Shown: piece by piece, positions 42,333-51,984 of the stretch
Layout: every line of letters starts with the position of its first letter
How positions within the stretch are numbered: the stretch's first letter is position 1
Assembly (NCBI GenBank): GCA_017473335.1
Contig: JAFULN010000014.1
Location: 57,036-121,035 of the forward strand
DNA length: 64,000 bases
Direction of reading: 5' to 3'
DNA from: Erysipelotrichaceae bacterium
Lineage (GTDB): Bacteria; Bacillota_I; Bacilli_A; Erysipelotrichales; Erysipelotrichaceae
The notes under the pieces: generated by a model
Seen by the model: the letters and a program-made list of their open reading frames with translations, nothing else
Told to the model about the DNA's origin: nothing
Databases searched by the model: none
Translations under genes and position numbers: made by a program

Positions 42333-43296
42333 AGAAGACTATGAACAGGTGGGCTGGCGCAAATTGATCCACTGGGTAAATGCAGATCTTCAGGAAGACT
42401 ACATTTCAAAAGACCATGTGATACATGATCAGCTTCATTTAAAAGAAAATGCTGCTCAGGAAAAAAACAAACGTATCGATGAATTAAAAAGTTCACTTCA
42501 AGCTTTAGCCAAAACGCATGGCAAGCAATGGTATGAAAAAAGCTACCGTATCTTTAGTATATTTGTTGCAGTTGCAATGATTATTGTCCTGCTTGGTGTA
42601 GTATCTCAGCTTCCATCTTTTGGTGATCCTTCCAACCCTGCCAATAATGAAGTGTCTGAACGCTATATTGAATCAGGTCTTCAGGAAACAGGTGCTGTAA
42701 ACATTGTTGCAGGGATGATTCTGGACTACCGTGCATTTGACACACTAGGCGAATCTCATGTGCTGTTTATTGCAGCTGTATCTGTACTGATTCTTCTGCG
42801 CATGGATTACGGATCAGATGGTAAACTTAGAAAAACAAAAGGAATTCGTGATGAAGGCTATGATCGCATGTATGAGCCTCGAAATGACTTAATTTTACAG
42901 ACAGTAACTCGACTGTTGTTTCCAATGATTGTTTTATTCGGAATTTATGTTATTTTGAATGGACACATTTCTGCTGGCGGAGGATTTTCCGGTGGTGCCA
43001 TTGTAGGGGCAGCCCTCATTCTTTACAACAATGCCTTTGGTTTCAACAAGACCAAGCGTTTCTTTACCTATAATACATTTAAATGGGTGTCTTTTGCATC
43101 ACTGATTACATATGCATTGTTAAAAACATATTCATTTTATACTGGTGCAAATCATCTGCATTCTGGAATTCCATTAGGTGAACCTGGTGCAATTTTGAGT
43201 TCAGGGTTAATTTTGCCTTTGAACATCTGTGTCGGCTGTGTTGTTGCCTGCACAATGTACACATTCTTCACTATGTTTAGAAAAGGAGGAATGTAA
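42322..43296 (+). CDS. MbhE/MnhB-type fused subunit
   Basis: The 324-residue protein has a charged cytoplasmic N-terminus (about 1-75), an MbhE-like part (about 80-180, with NIVAGMILDYRAFDTLGESHVLF) and an MnhB domain (about 195-320, with LILQTVTRLLFPMIVLFGIYVILNGH followed by the SAGGGFSGGAIVGAAL motif). In many operons these are two proteins. ATG at 42322 is preceded by GAGGAGGAAAGAG. The long acidic/basic N-terminal tail is not usual for the family. Confidence 0.87.
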   Translation: MKIREDYEQVGWRKLIHWVNADLQEDYISKDHVIHDQLHLKENAAQEKNKRIDELKSSLQALAKTHGKQWYEKSYRIFSIFVAVAMIIVLLGVVSQLPSFGDPSNPANNEVSERYIESGLQETGAVNIVAGMILDYRAFDTLGESHVLFIAAVSVLILLRMDYGSDGKLRKTKGIRDEGYDRMYEPRNDLILQTVTRLLFPMIVLFGIYVILNGHISAGGGFSGGAIVGAALILYNNAFGFNKTKRFFTYNTFKWVSFASLITYALLKTYSFYTGANHLHSGIPLGEPGAILSSGLILPLNICVGCVVACTMYTFFTMFRKGGM

Positions 43297-43297
43297 C

Positions 43298-43669
43298 ATG
43301 ATTCAGCTTTTTATCAACTATTATGAAACAGTTGCAGTCATTATCTTCAGCATCGGATTTACAACGATGCTTCTGAATCGAAATCTGATTAAAAAAATAA
43401 TTGGATTTAACTTTATGGACTGTGCAATATATCTTTTCCTTGCCTGCAAAGGCTATGTAGAAGGCAGAAAAGCACCTATTATCATTGATGGTGTTCAATC
43501 AATGGAAGCGTATATCAACCCTGTTCCAAGCGGTCTTGTCTTGACTGGTATCGTAGTTTCAGTCAGTGTAACTGCCTTCCTTTTAGCTCTTACAATTCGC
43601 CTCTATTATCGTTATCATACACTGGACATTGAAGAAATCATTGTCCTGTCTAAAAAGGAGGAAGATTAA
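43298..43669 (+). CDS. mrpC: MrpC/NuoK-like subunit
   Basis: The 123-residue protein has three helices and the NuoK-like pattern: Lys-containing NLIKKIIGFNFMDCAIYLFLAC and a C-terminal helix VVSVSVTAFLLALTIRLYY. The start at 43298 follows AAAGGAGG, placing it just after the preceding stop. Length is usual for MrpC. Confidence 0.9.
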   Translation: MIQLFINYYETVAVIIFSIGFTTMLLNRNLIKKIIGFNFMDCAIYLFLACKGYVEGRKAPIIIDGVQSMEAYINPVPSGLVLTGIVVSVSVTAFLLALTIRLYYRYHTLDIEEIIVLSKKEED

Positions 43670-43670
43670 A

Positions 43671-45164
43671 ATGAATCTTGTACAAAATTTTCCTTTCCTG
43701 TCAATCATTCTGACTTTATCTGGCGGTGTCGTATGTTCTGTATTAAAAGGCTCCAATGCCCGCAAATACTGCTACTTTGTATTAACTAGTGTTTTGGTAG
43801 GTTCTCTTTTGACTATGGCTTATGTATTGAGTACTGGAGAATCTTATGTGTATATGATGGGACACTTTCCAGCACCTTGGGGCAATGAAATACGTGTTGG
43901 AGTCCTTGAAACAATTATGGCATCACTATTTTCAGGAATTATGCTTTTGTCTTTAATGGGGGGCATGCACCACATATTTGAAGATACTGAAGATACAAAA
44001 TCAAATTTGTACTTCACTTTAGTTTCTCTATTAAGTGCATCTCTTTTAGCTCTTGTTTACACAAATGACTTATTTACAGGATATGTATTTGTTGAAATCA
44101 ATACCATTGCTTCTTGTGCACTGGTTATGATTCGCTACCGCTCCGGAAAGGCCTTAGTCGCAACAGTTCGCTATTTATTCATGAGTCTTTTAGGGTCAGG
44201 GCTGTTCTTAATTGGCATTACTATTCTTTATGATATTACAGGACATCTTTTGATGGAAAACATCGCTCAGTCTGTCTCTGTATTGTTTCAGACAGGAACT
44301 TATGCATTCCCGCTTAGTGTGGTCGTTGTCTTGTTTTCTATGGGACTAGCTATCAAAAGTGCTTGTTTCCCATTTCACACCTGGCTACCTGGTGCACACG
44401 GCAATGCAACTGTTTCCAGCAGTTCTATTTTGTCAGGACTTGTTCTAAAAGGATATATTTTCCTGCTGATTAAGATTTTCTATCGTGTCATTGGAATGAA
44501 TATCATTTTCCATGAACGTGCAACCAATGTTCTGTTTATCTTCGGAGTATTTGCTATGATTATCGGTTCTATCAAAGCAATACAAGAAAAAGATCTTAAA
44601 CGCATGCTGGCCTATTCCAGTGTTGCTCAAATTGGTTATATTTTCTTAGGAATTGGGTTAGGAACAGAAGCTGGAATTGCCGCTGCCTGTCTGCACATCA
44701 TCGTTCATGCAATTACCAAGCCTATGCTATTTACAGCCTGTGGAGGCTTTATGGATGTTTCAGGCGGAAGCAAAAAATTCTCTGATATCCAAGGGGCTGG
44801 TTTAAGAGATAAGCTCAGTGGGATTGCCTTTATTGTTGGTGCAATGTCTATGATTGGCATTCCATTTTTTGCAGGGTTTATCTCAAAAGTCTATTTGACA
44901 ACTGCAGCTATCGAATATTCATCTATCAAAACAGTTGTTGCACTTGCTGCTCTTGCAATCAGTACTCTTTTAAATGCTTGTTATTATATTCCAGCAATGC
45001 TGGTGCTTTTTACTCATCCGAAAACTGAAAAAGTTCATACCCATCCACGTAGCAAGGAAATGAGTCTTTCTTTATATATTTTTATTGGATTGAACTTCTT
45101 GATGGGATGTTTCTCTCAGCCGATTGTCAATGCTGTCATTCAAGGCATTGCCATGTTTAGATAG
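43671..45164 (+). CDS. MrpD/NuoN-like antiporter subunit 1
   Basis: The 497-residue protein has about 14 helices with the proton-channel residues of the family: Glu in GYVFVEINTIASC, Lys in AIKSACFPFHTWLPGAHG, and the KxxLAYSSVAQIGYI helix containing the central Lys region. It starts at 43671, right after AAAAAGGAGGAAG. It is the first of four related subunits in the operon. Confidence 0.92.
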   Translation: MNLVQNFPFLSIILTLSGGVVCSVLKGSNARKYCYFVLTSVLVGSLLTMAYVLSTGESYVYMMGHFPAPWGNEIRVGVLETIMASLFSGIMLLSLMGGMHHIFEDTEDTKSNLYFTLVSLLSASLLALVYTNDLFTGYVFVEINTIASCALVMIRYRSGKALVATVRYLFMSLLGSGLFLIGITILYDITGHLLMENIAQSVSVLFQTGTYAFPLSVVVVLFSMGLAIKSACFPFHTWLPGAHGNATVSSSSILSGLVLKGYIFLLIKIFYRVIGMNIIFHERATNVLFIFGVFAMIIGSIKAIQEKDLKRMLAYSSVAQIGYIFLGIGLGTEAGIAAACLHIIVHAITKPMLFTACGGFMDVSGGSKKFSDIQGAGLRDKLSGIAFIVGAMSMIGIPFFAGFISKVYLTTAAIEYSSIKTVVALAALAISTLLNACYYIPAMLVLFTHPKTEKVHTHPRSKEMSLSLYIFIGLNFLMGCFSQPIVNAVIQGIAMFR

Positions 45165-45175
45165 GAGGATTCACT

Positions 45176-46654
45176 ATGCTAGGATTAATCACCGGTCTTA
45201 TTGTTTTCCCTATGATAACAGGGGTTCTTTGCCTGCTTCCTGTATTTCAGGATGACCGCAGAAGAAATCTTTTTACCGCATCTGTTCTTGGACTGAACTT
45301 TATCTTTGTTCTGTTATGCTTTGCTCAGGAAGGTTCATTTGATCTTCTTCATTTATCAGATCATCTTTCATTGAGATTTATGTTTGATGGAGCTGGAAGG
45401 TTCTTCCTTCTTCTGGCTGGACTCATGTTTCTGATGGTTGGTATTTACAGTTTTGAATACATGACACACGAACATAACCGTCCACGATTCTATGTGTTTT
45501 ATCTTTTAACTTTAGGTGCTCTCAATGGGGTATGCCTTGCTGGCAACTATATGACGCTCTACTGCTTTTTTGAATTGATGTCACTGCTGAGTATGCCTCT
45601 GGTTCTTCATTCGCAAACAGAAGAATCCATTTCAGCCGCAAAGAAATATTTGCTGTATTCAGTTTTTGGAGCTTCCCTAGGCTTAGGGGGATTCTTTCTG
45701 TTTACAGTTTATGGAGGAAGTACCAATTTTGTCACAGGCGGAGTTATTGCAAACGAACTTCATCAGCTTCAGTTGAGTTCTGAGCTGCTATTTCAGCGTA
45801 ATATGCTTTTGATTGGCGCTTTCCTTGCAATTGTCGGATTTGGTGCTAAAGCTGGAATGATGCCTTTGCACGCATGGCTGCCAACTGCACATCCAGTAGC
45901 ACCTGCATGTGCATCTGCAGTGCTTTCTGGTGTCATTACCAAAGCTGGCGTATTGGCAATTATGCGTGTAGTGTATTTTCTGTATGGAAGTAGCTTCCTA
46001 TGTTCTACATGGGTACAATATGCATGGCTTATGCTCATTTTAATTACTGTTCTTGTAGGCTCAACACTAGCTTATAAAGAAAAAATATTAAAGAAAAGAT
46101 TAGCTTATTCTTCTGTCTCTCAAGTCAGCTACATCCTCTTTGGATTAGCTGGTTTAAATACTTGGTCGTTAACTGGTGCATTGCTTCATGCAGCCGCACA
46201 TTCTATGATCAAAGATGTGCTATTTATGGGTGCTGGTTCCATCATCATGCATGGACATACTGAACGTGCAGATAAAATTGATGGATTAGGTCTCAAAATG
46301 CCTGTCACATTTGCCTGCATTACGGTAGCTTCTCTGGGACTGATTGGTATTCCGCCACTGTTTGGCTACATCTCCAAATGGTATCTGTGCACCGGCTCAC
46401 TAATTGCTCATCACAACTTCTTCGGCTGGCTTGGCCCTGTTGTGCTGCTAATCAGTGCACTCTTGACAGCTGGTTACCTCTTTACTTTGACTATCAATGG
46501 ATATCTGAAAAAAGAAGAAACAGAATCTGATGCACATGAAGCTGGATTCCTGATGCTTGCACCAATGCTGATTCTATGTACTTTAATTCTGATTTGCGGA
46601 CTGTTCCCAAATCTGGTGACTCAACTGATTGAGTTTGTCAATACACTAGCATAG
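45176..46654 (+). CDS. MrpD/NuoM-like antiporter subunit 2
   Basis: The 492-residue protein keeps the channel residues Glu in YCFFELMSLLSMPLVL and Lys in GFGAKAGMMPLHAWLPTAHPVAP, and the KRLAYSSVSQVSYIL helix. About 14 membrane segments are predicted. It is 11 bases after subunit 1 with its own GGAGG. Confidence 0.92.
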   Translation: MLGLITGLIVFPMITGVLCLLPVFQDDRRRNLFTASVLGLNFIFVLLCFAQEGSFDLLHLSDHLSLRFMFDGAGRFFLLLAGLMFLMVGIYSFEYMTHEHNRPRFYVFYLLTLGALNGVCLAGNYMTLYCFFELMSLLSMPLVLHSQTEESISAAKKYLLYSVFGASLGLGGFFLFTVYGGSTNFVTGGVIANELHQLQLSSELLFQRNMLLIGAFLAIVGFGAKAGMMPLHAWLPTAHPVAPACASAVLSGVITKAGVLAIMRVVYFLYGSSFLCSTWVQYAWLMLILITVLVGSTLAYKEKILKKRLAYSSVSQVSYILFGLAGLNTWSLTGALLHAAAHSMIKDVLFMGAGSIIMHGHTERADKIDGLGLKMPVTFACITVASLGLIGIPPLFGYISKWYLCTGSLIAHHNFFGWLGPVVLLISALLTAGYLFTLTINGYLKKEETESDAHEAGFLMLAPMLILCTLILICGLFPNLVTQLIEFVNTLA

Positions 46655-46668
46655 AAAGGGGAATGTAT

Positions 46669-48150
46669 ATGAATTACTTAATGATGATTGCTATTGCATT
46701 TCCAATTATATGGGGTGCATGTCTTCCGCTGCTTCATTATAAAGAAGCAGACCGTTCTTCACGTAATAAATATGCACTAACAGGAACTCTTATCACAAGT
46801 GCTCTTGTCCTGCTAAATGTATTCACCTTTAAATCCAATGCAGGTTTTCAGCTGATTCAGCTGACCGATAAAATGAGCATTGTATTTGATGTGGATGCAC
46901 TCTCTTGTGTGTTTCTCTGCCTAATTGCCATCCTCTGGCCGCTTGCAGTCCTTTATGCATGGGAATATATGCATCATGAAGGAAAAGAAAACAAATTCTT
47001 CTCTTTCTATCTGATGACTTATGGCATTGTGATTGGCTTGGCTTGCAGTGCTAATCTTATAACCTTTTATCTTTTATATGAATGTCTGACTTTTGCAACA
47101 ATTCCTCTGGTTATGCATGCAATGAACCGTCGTGCGATCAAAGCAGGACGCAAATACTTCATGTATTCCATTGCGGGAGCTGCAACAGCATTTGTAGGCA
47201 TTATGTTTCTAGTTAATTATGGAACTTCACTAGACTTTATTTATGGCGGAACACTAGATTTGGTGAAAATTGGAAGTCAGCAAAACCTGATTCTGTTTGG
47301 GTACATCTTGACATTCTTTGGTTTTGGAGTCAAAGCAGCTGTGTTTCCATTTCATGGATGGCTTCCAAGCGCAGGGGTTGCTCCAACTCCAGTAACAGCT
47401 CTGCTTCATGCAGTAGCGGTAGTTAAGGCGGGGGTCTTTGCAATCATGCGTGTTACTTATTACAGTTTTGGCGCAGCATTTCTCTCTGGTACGTGGGCAC
47501 AATCAATTGTCCTTAGCTTTGCCTGCTTTACCATTGTATTTGGTTCAGTGTGTGCATGGAAACAGCAGCATTTGAAAAAACGCTTTGCCTATTCTACAAT
47601 TTCTAATCTGTCTTATATTCTTTTAGGAGTAGGCATGATGAATGCTCAGGGACTATGTGCAGGGCTAGCTCATATGCTGATTCATGGAATCATGAAAATC
47701 TGTTTGTTCTTCTGTGTGGGAGTTGTGATGGAAAAAACACATCGAGAATATGTTCCTGAAATTGAAGGCATGGGTAGAGTAATGCCGATAACATTTGGTT
47801 GCTTTACAATAGGTTCCCTTTCCCTTTCAGGAATTCCACTGTTTGCAGGTTTTATATCAAAAGCTGCATTAGGAACCGCTGCTGTATCCTCAGGACTTCC
47901 TCTAGGTCTTGCAGGACTATGTGCACTTTTAATCTCTGCAGTGCTAACTGCCGCCTATACATTTGAAATTGTCATCAAAGCTTTCTTCCCATCAAAAGGA
48001 TTTAACACTCGTCATCTTCGTGAATTCAAAGATCCATCATGGCAAATGAAAACTCCTCTGATTGTTCTTTCTGTATTAATGATTCTCATTGGTCTTCATG
48101 GCACTGAACTGATGAATCTGCTCAGCAAAATTGCCATGAACCTAATGTAG
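46669..48150 (+). CDS. MrpD/NuoM-like antiporter subunit 3
   Basis: The protein of about 493 residues keeps Glu in YLLYECLTFATIPLVMH and Lys in GFGVKAAVFPFHGWLPSAGVAPTP, plus KKRFAYSTISNLSYIL. ATG at 46669 is better placed than 46663 relative to AAAGGGG. It is closely related in plan to subunit 2, suggesting duplication within the operon. Confidence 0.92.
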   Translation: MNYLMMIAIAFPIIWGACLPLLHYKEADRSSRNKYALTGTLITSALVLLNVFTFKSNAGFQLIQLTDKMSIVFDVDALSCVFLCLIAILWPLAVLYAWEYMHHEGKENKFFSFYLMTYGIVIGLACSANLITFYLLYECLTFATIPLVMHAMNRRAIKAGRKYFMYSIAGAATAFVGIMFLVNYGTSLDFIYGGTLDLVKIGSQQNLILFGYILTFFGFGVKAAVFPFHGWLPSAGVAPTPVTALLHAVAVVKAGVFAIMRVTYYSFGAAFLSGTWAQSIVLSFACFTIVFGSVCAWKQQHLKKRFAYSTISNLSYILLGVGMMNAQGLCAGLAHMLIHGIMKICLFFCVGVVMEKTHREYVPEIEGMGRVMPITFGCFTIGSLSLSGIPLFAGFISKAALGTAAVSSGLPLGLAGLCALLISAVLTAAYTFEIVIKAFFPSKGFNTRHLREFKDPSWQMKTPLIVLSVLMILIGLHGTELMNLLSKIAMNLM

Positions 48151-48160
48151 GAGGTGCCCT

Positions 48161-50134
48161 ATGAATATTTTATTACCAATTGCAGCTTTCTGGCCTATGG
48201 CAGGTGCACTGATTTGTGTGCTTGCAGGCAGAAAAAGCGATAAAATGAAATTTTTAACTGCTGATGCTGTCATGATGATTGAATTCGGTCTGATGATGAT
48301 TCTCTTGATACAGACACTCAACGGCAGCTCTTTGAGCTTTCAGATATCTGGTGTTTTTGGAACAGGACTTCATCTAAAACTAGATGGCTTCCGTATAACA
48401 TATGGTCTGATTGCAGCGTTCATGTGGCTGATGACAACCATCTTTACAGAAGAATATCTGCATCATTACCAAAATAAAATGCGATATCTAGCATTTACGC
48501 TTGCAACATGCGGAGCAACTGTTGGCGTATTTTTCTCAGCAGACTTGCTGACAACTTTTGTGTTCTTTGAAATCATGTCGTTTACTTCTTATATCATGGT
48601 CATACATGATCAAAACAAAGAAGCTCTTCGTGCAGGAGAAACTTACATTGCAGTTGCAGTGATTGGCGGTATGGCCATGTTGATGGGATTGTTTATTCTT
48701 TATCAATTTGCGTTTACCCTTGAAATGAATCAGTTGTTTGCTATTCTAGAACATGAATTGGATAATCCAATGATTTGGATTGCAGGAATTCTGATTCTAT
48801 GCGGTTTTGGTGCCAAAGCTGGACTTTATCCTTTGCATATCTGGCTTCCTAAAGCACATCCAGTAGCTCCAGCCCCTGCCAGTGCACTGCTTTCGGGAAT
48901 CTTAACCAAAGCAGGTATCTTTGGCATGATTGTCATTACAATGGAAATTTTTAGAGAAGAAGCAGCCTGGGGAGCTCTTTTGCTTGGACTAGGTGTTATC
49001 ACAATGGTTCTGGGAGCAGTGCTGGCTGTATTCTCCTGCAACCTGAAACGTACACTGGCATGCAGTTCCATGTCTCAGGTTGGCTTTATTACCGTAGGAC
49101 TTGCCATGTGTGTCTTTTTAGGACATCACAATGCACTGGCAGTACGTGGTACAGTTCTTCATATGGTTAATCATTCTCTTATCAAGCTCCTTCTGTTTAT
49201 GTGTGCAGGAGTTATCTACATGAACCTACATGAATTAGATTTAAATAAAATTCGTGGCTTCGGAAGAAACAAAACACTTCTAAAAATCTTGTTTTTGATT
49301 GGTGCATTGTCTATCAGCGGTGTTCCACTGTTTTCAGGATATGTATCCAAAACACTGATTCATGAAAGTATCCTGGAATACATTCCTATGACAGATGCAG
49401 CTGGTCTATTCAGTTTTGTCGAAACTGTCTTTGTCATTGCAGGTGGTTTAACATTCTCTTATATGACAAAACTATTTGTCTGCATCTTTGTAGAAAAAAA
49501 CAGCAATTCAGCACTTCAAAAGAAGTATGATGACAAAAAGAATATTATGAATGCAGTTAGCTCTACTGTGTTGATTATTTGTGCAGTTGTCCTGTTTTTA
49601 CTGGGAATCATCCCAAACATCACTGCAAATGCAGTGGCTGACTTCATGCAGTCTTTCCTGCATGGTCACTCACCTGAACATGCTGTACATTATTTCAGCT
49701 CTGTCAATCTGATTGGCGGTGGAAAATCACTTTTAATTGGTGCACTGGTCTATGCCTTTGTCATTCGTGGCGTTCTCATGTCTCATACCAAAGATCATTC
49801 AGACTATCTACAGCGCTGGCCAAACTGGCTAGATTTAGAAAATCTTCTATATCGTCCGTTAGTTCAGCATATCATTCCATTTATATTCGCACTTCTCTGT
49901 CGAATTGCAAGTGAGCTTCCAGAAGCACTAATGAAGATGCTCAATCATACTTTATTAAAAAAGGTTAAAATCAAAGATAGAGATCCTAAAGATTTTGAAC
50001 CTGCTTCACTTGTATCAGAATCTACTCTTTCACCAATGGTTTCAGGAATCGAAAGTTCTCTTTCGTTTTCTCTTCTGTTGTTTGGATTAGGTGTCGTTCT
50101 TGCAATGATTTATATGCTTACGTCTTTATTTTAA
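48161..50134 (+). CDS. large NuoL/MrpA-like antiporter subunit 4
   Basis: The 657-residue protein has the NuoL-type core with Glu in FVFFEIMSFTSYIMVIHD and Lys in GFGAKAGLYPLHIWLPKAHPVAPAP, then an extension of about 160 residues that includes a cytoplasmic stretch (HTKDHSDYLQRWPNWLDLENLLYRPL) and a final membrane helix. The extension resembles that of MrpA or HyfB/EchA-like subunits without the DUF4040 and MnhB parts, which are encoded separately upstream. It ends the operon, followed by a very strong terminator. Confidence 0.9.
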   Translation: MNILLPIAAFWPMAGALICVLAGRKSDKMKFLTADAVMMIEFGLMMILLIQTLNGSSLSFQISGVFGTGLHLKLDGFRITYGLIAAFMWLMTTIFTEEYLHHYQNKMRYLAFTLATCGATVGVFFSADLLTTFVFFEIMSFTSYIMVIHDQNKEALRAGETYIAVAVIGGMAMLMGLFILYQFAFTLEMNQLFAILEHELDNPMIWIAGILILCGFGAKAGLYPLHIWLPKAHPVAPAPASALLSGILTKAGIFGMIVITMEIFREEAAWGALLLGLGVITMVLGAVLAVFSCNLKRTLACSSMSQVGFITVGLAMCVFLGHHNALAVRGTVLHMVNHSLIKLLLFMCAGVIYMNLHELDLNKIRGFGRNKTLLKILFLIGALSISGVPLFSGYVSKTLIHESILEYIPMTDAAGLFSFVETVFVIAGGLTFSYMTKLFVCIFVEKNSNSALQKKYDDKKNIMNAVSSTVLIICAVVLFLLGIIPNITANAVADFMQSFLHGHSPEHAVHYFSSVNLIGGGKSLLIGALVYAFVIRGVLMSHTKDHSDYLQRWPNWLDLENLLYRPLVQHIIPFIFALLCRIASELPEALMKMLNHTLLKKVKIKDRDPKDFEPASLVSESTLSPMVSGIESSLSFSLLLFGLGVVLAMIYMLTSLF

Positions 50135-50196
50135 AAAGATGTAAAGACTGAATCAAATAAGGCTTTTACTTAAATTTAGATGCTAAGTATGCACAA

Positions 50197-50231
50197 GAAA
50201 ATGACGAACTTTAACAGTTCGTCATTTTCTA
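50197..50231 (+). terminator. strong terminator of the antiporter operon
   Basis: GAAAATGACGAAC (50197-50209) pairs perfectly with GTTCGTCATTTTC (50217-50229). Confidence 0.85.
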
Positions 50232-50376
50232 TCATCTTGATAGAACCATCTTATATAATAAAAAGCTTCTTTCTATAATTTCAAGTATATAACCCCGTTT
50301 GGTCCTTTTATATACTGCCCATTATAGATGAAGCTCTTATGATTCTGTTTTTTATGTTTTAATAAGTTAGCTAAAG

Positions 50377-50703
50377 CTAGTGTTCATTGTGATGTGCTTC
50401 TTCTTCTTTGATTTCCCAATGAATCAGGAATGTCAATGCAGCACGAAGTACAATAATACACCCTACTATTGCAATTTCTGAAAGGTCTCGTACGATAACA
50501 GTACGCAATATTTCACTTCCAAGTTTGAATTCCAATCCCATAGCCATTCCTTTTGCAAGCTTAAGCTGTGTTGATGGATCTTTGCGAACATAATTGTAAA
50601 CTCCAATAAGCCCAGAGATAATAAGAACACATACCCCTACAAATTCAAATGCAACAATAGCAACATTCGCAATATGATGCAGTAAAACTTCTAATAATTC
50701 CAT
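50377..50703 (-). CDS. DUF1622 family membrane protein
   Basis: The 108-residue protein has three membrane helices and the DUF1622 pattern KGMAMGLEFKLGSEILRTVIVRDLSEIAIVGCIIVLRAAL. It has a His-rich C-terminus (HHNEH). The family has no established function. It stands alone between the antiporter operon terminator and a divergent gene. Confidence 0.85.
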   Translation of the reverse strand: MELLEVLLHHIANVAIVAFEFVGVCVLIISGLIGVYNYVRKDPSTQLKLAKGMAMGLEFKLGSEILRTVIVRDLSEIAIVGCIIVLRAALTFLIHWEIKEEEAHHNEH

Positions 50704-50878
50704 AAATCATCCTCTATTCCTCCTCTATTGTATTCGGTGTTTTAAAATAATTCAAGCATATTCTTTTGATTATAGAATCTATAGGTTGTTTCTTTCCTAC
50801 AAGTTTTAAGTGATTTTATCTTTAATTAATACAATTATGGCGTATAATAATCAAGTATTATGATTTAGGAGGAATTCT

Positions 50879-51661
50879 ATGAATCGCTTTATTGGACTTC
50901 GTTCCATAAAAACGGGTCTATCTGTATTCTTGGCCATTACATTTGCACGTATTCTTAATTTTGAATATCCATTCTTTGTGGCGATGACTGCTTTAATATC
51001 AATGGATAAAACAGGGTTTCAATCCCTGAAGATGGCAAGAAACCGTATTATAGGAACTTTTTTTGGAGCGTGTATCGGTGTGCTGCTCGCATATATTGAT
51101 CAGGGAAATGCTTTGCTGTGCGGAATCGGGATGATTCTTTTGTGTGTTCTTTGTTCTAAGCTTAATCTTAGCGGTGCTATAGGCATCAGTGGGATAGTAC
51201 TGTGTGCCATTATGGTTCACACTGATAAGACTCCATTATTCTATGGCTGGCACCGTTTCATTGCTACCGTGCTTGGTGGGGGTATAAGTTTTTTAGTCAA
51301 CATCTTCTTTTTTCCATATTACAGTATTCGTAATCTTCAAATTCAATTGGATCAAACATGGATTCTCATGCAAAATATCATTGATGGAATAGACAATGTC
51401 CAGGAACAGCTTGAACTTGAAAAAGTACATCATCTTCTAGATCAGCTCACTGAGACGCTTTTACTTTATAAAAATGAAATTTTTTACAAGAAAGGTCAGG
51501 TACTGATTGATGAAATCAGCAAAGAAATAGAAACAATTCATCGTATCCTGATTGAAATAGATGCAATGAATACGATTGACAAAACAGTTTATCCGGATAT
51601 TTATTCCTATCACCAGAGGCAGGCAAAAGAAATTGCTGCTGAGTACATCGTTTCGTGCTGA
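50879..51661 (+). CDS. aromatic acid exporter family (ArAE/FUSC-like) membrane protein
   Basis: The 260-residue protein has an N-terminal membrane part of five to six helices (about 1-145) with IGLRSIKTGLSVFLAITFAR and the conserved MARNRIIGTFFGACIGVLLAY, followed by a helical cytoplasmic domain (about 150-260). This is the plan of the short Firmicutes ArAE proteins (YgaE-like). Exported substrate is unknown. GGAGG precedes the ATG, and a GTATAAT -10 lies about 35 bases upstream. Confidence 0.85.
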   Translation: MNRFIGLRSIKTGLSVFLAITFARILNFEYPFFVAMTALISMDKTGFQSLKMARNRIIGTFFGACIGVLLAYIDQGNALLCGIGMILLCVLCSKLNLSGAIGISGIVLCAIMVHTDKTPLFYGWHRFIATVLGGGISFLVNIFFFPYYSIRNLQIQLDQTWILMQNIIDGIDNVQEQLELEKVHHLLDQLTETLLLYKNEIFYKKGQVLIDEISKEIETIHRILIEIDAMNTIDKTVYPDIYSYHQRQAKEIAAEYIVSC

Positions 51662-51895
51662 TAACCTATACATATAAAATATTATCTTAACTAATTTATC
51701 TAACAACGAAACCAAGAATACTCCCATCCTCTATCAGGTGGTGATATTAATTGACGAATCAATCGATGCTTTGTCTCAGCTAAGAAAGTAGATTCTATCG
51801 AACAGGAATATGACAGACTGCTAAGTGATGAATTAAATCAGATTTCAGTATATATGAAAATGTTTCATTTAGACGGAAAGATGGGGAGTTCAGTG

Positions 51896-51979
51896 ATGTA
51901 CAAATCATTCAAATTCAGAATCTATCCAAATGCATCACAGAACATCAAAAAAGAAGGAATGCGAGTTGCATTCCAGTAA
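51896..51979 (+). pseudogene. tnpB with in-frame internal deletion
   Basis: The 27-codon frame begins MYKSFKFRIYPNASQ, the conserved TnpB N-terminus, and continues directly with NIKKEGMRVAFQ and a stop, which matches the TnpB segment after the zinc finger (normally AARNIxxEGLRxA). Several hundred residues, including the RuvC nuclease, are missing with the frame kept. It cannot be an active nuclease. An upstream frame (DRLLSDELNQISVYMKMFHL) reads into it without a stop. Confidence 0.8.
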
Positions 51980-51984
51980 ATAAA

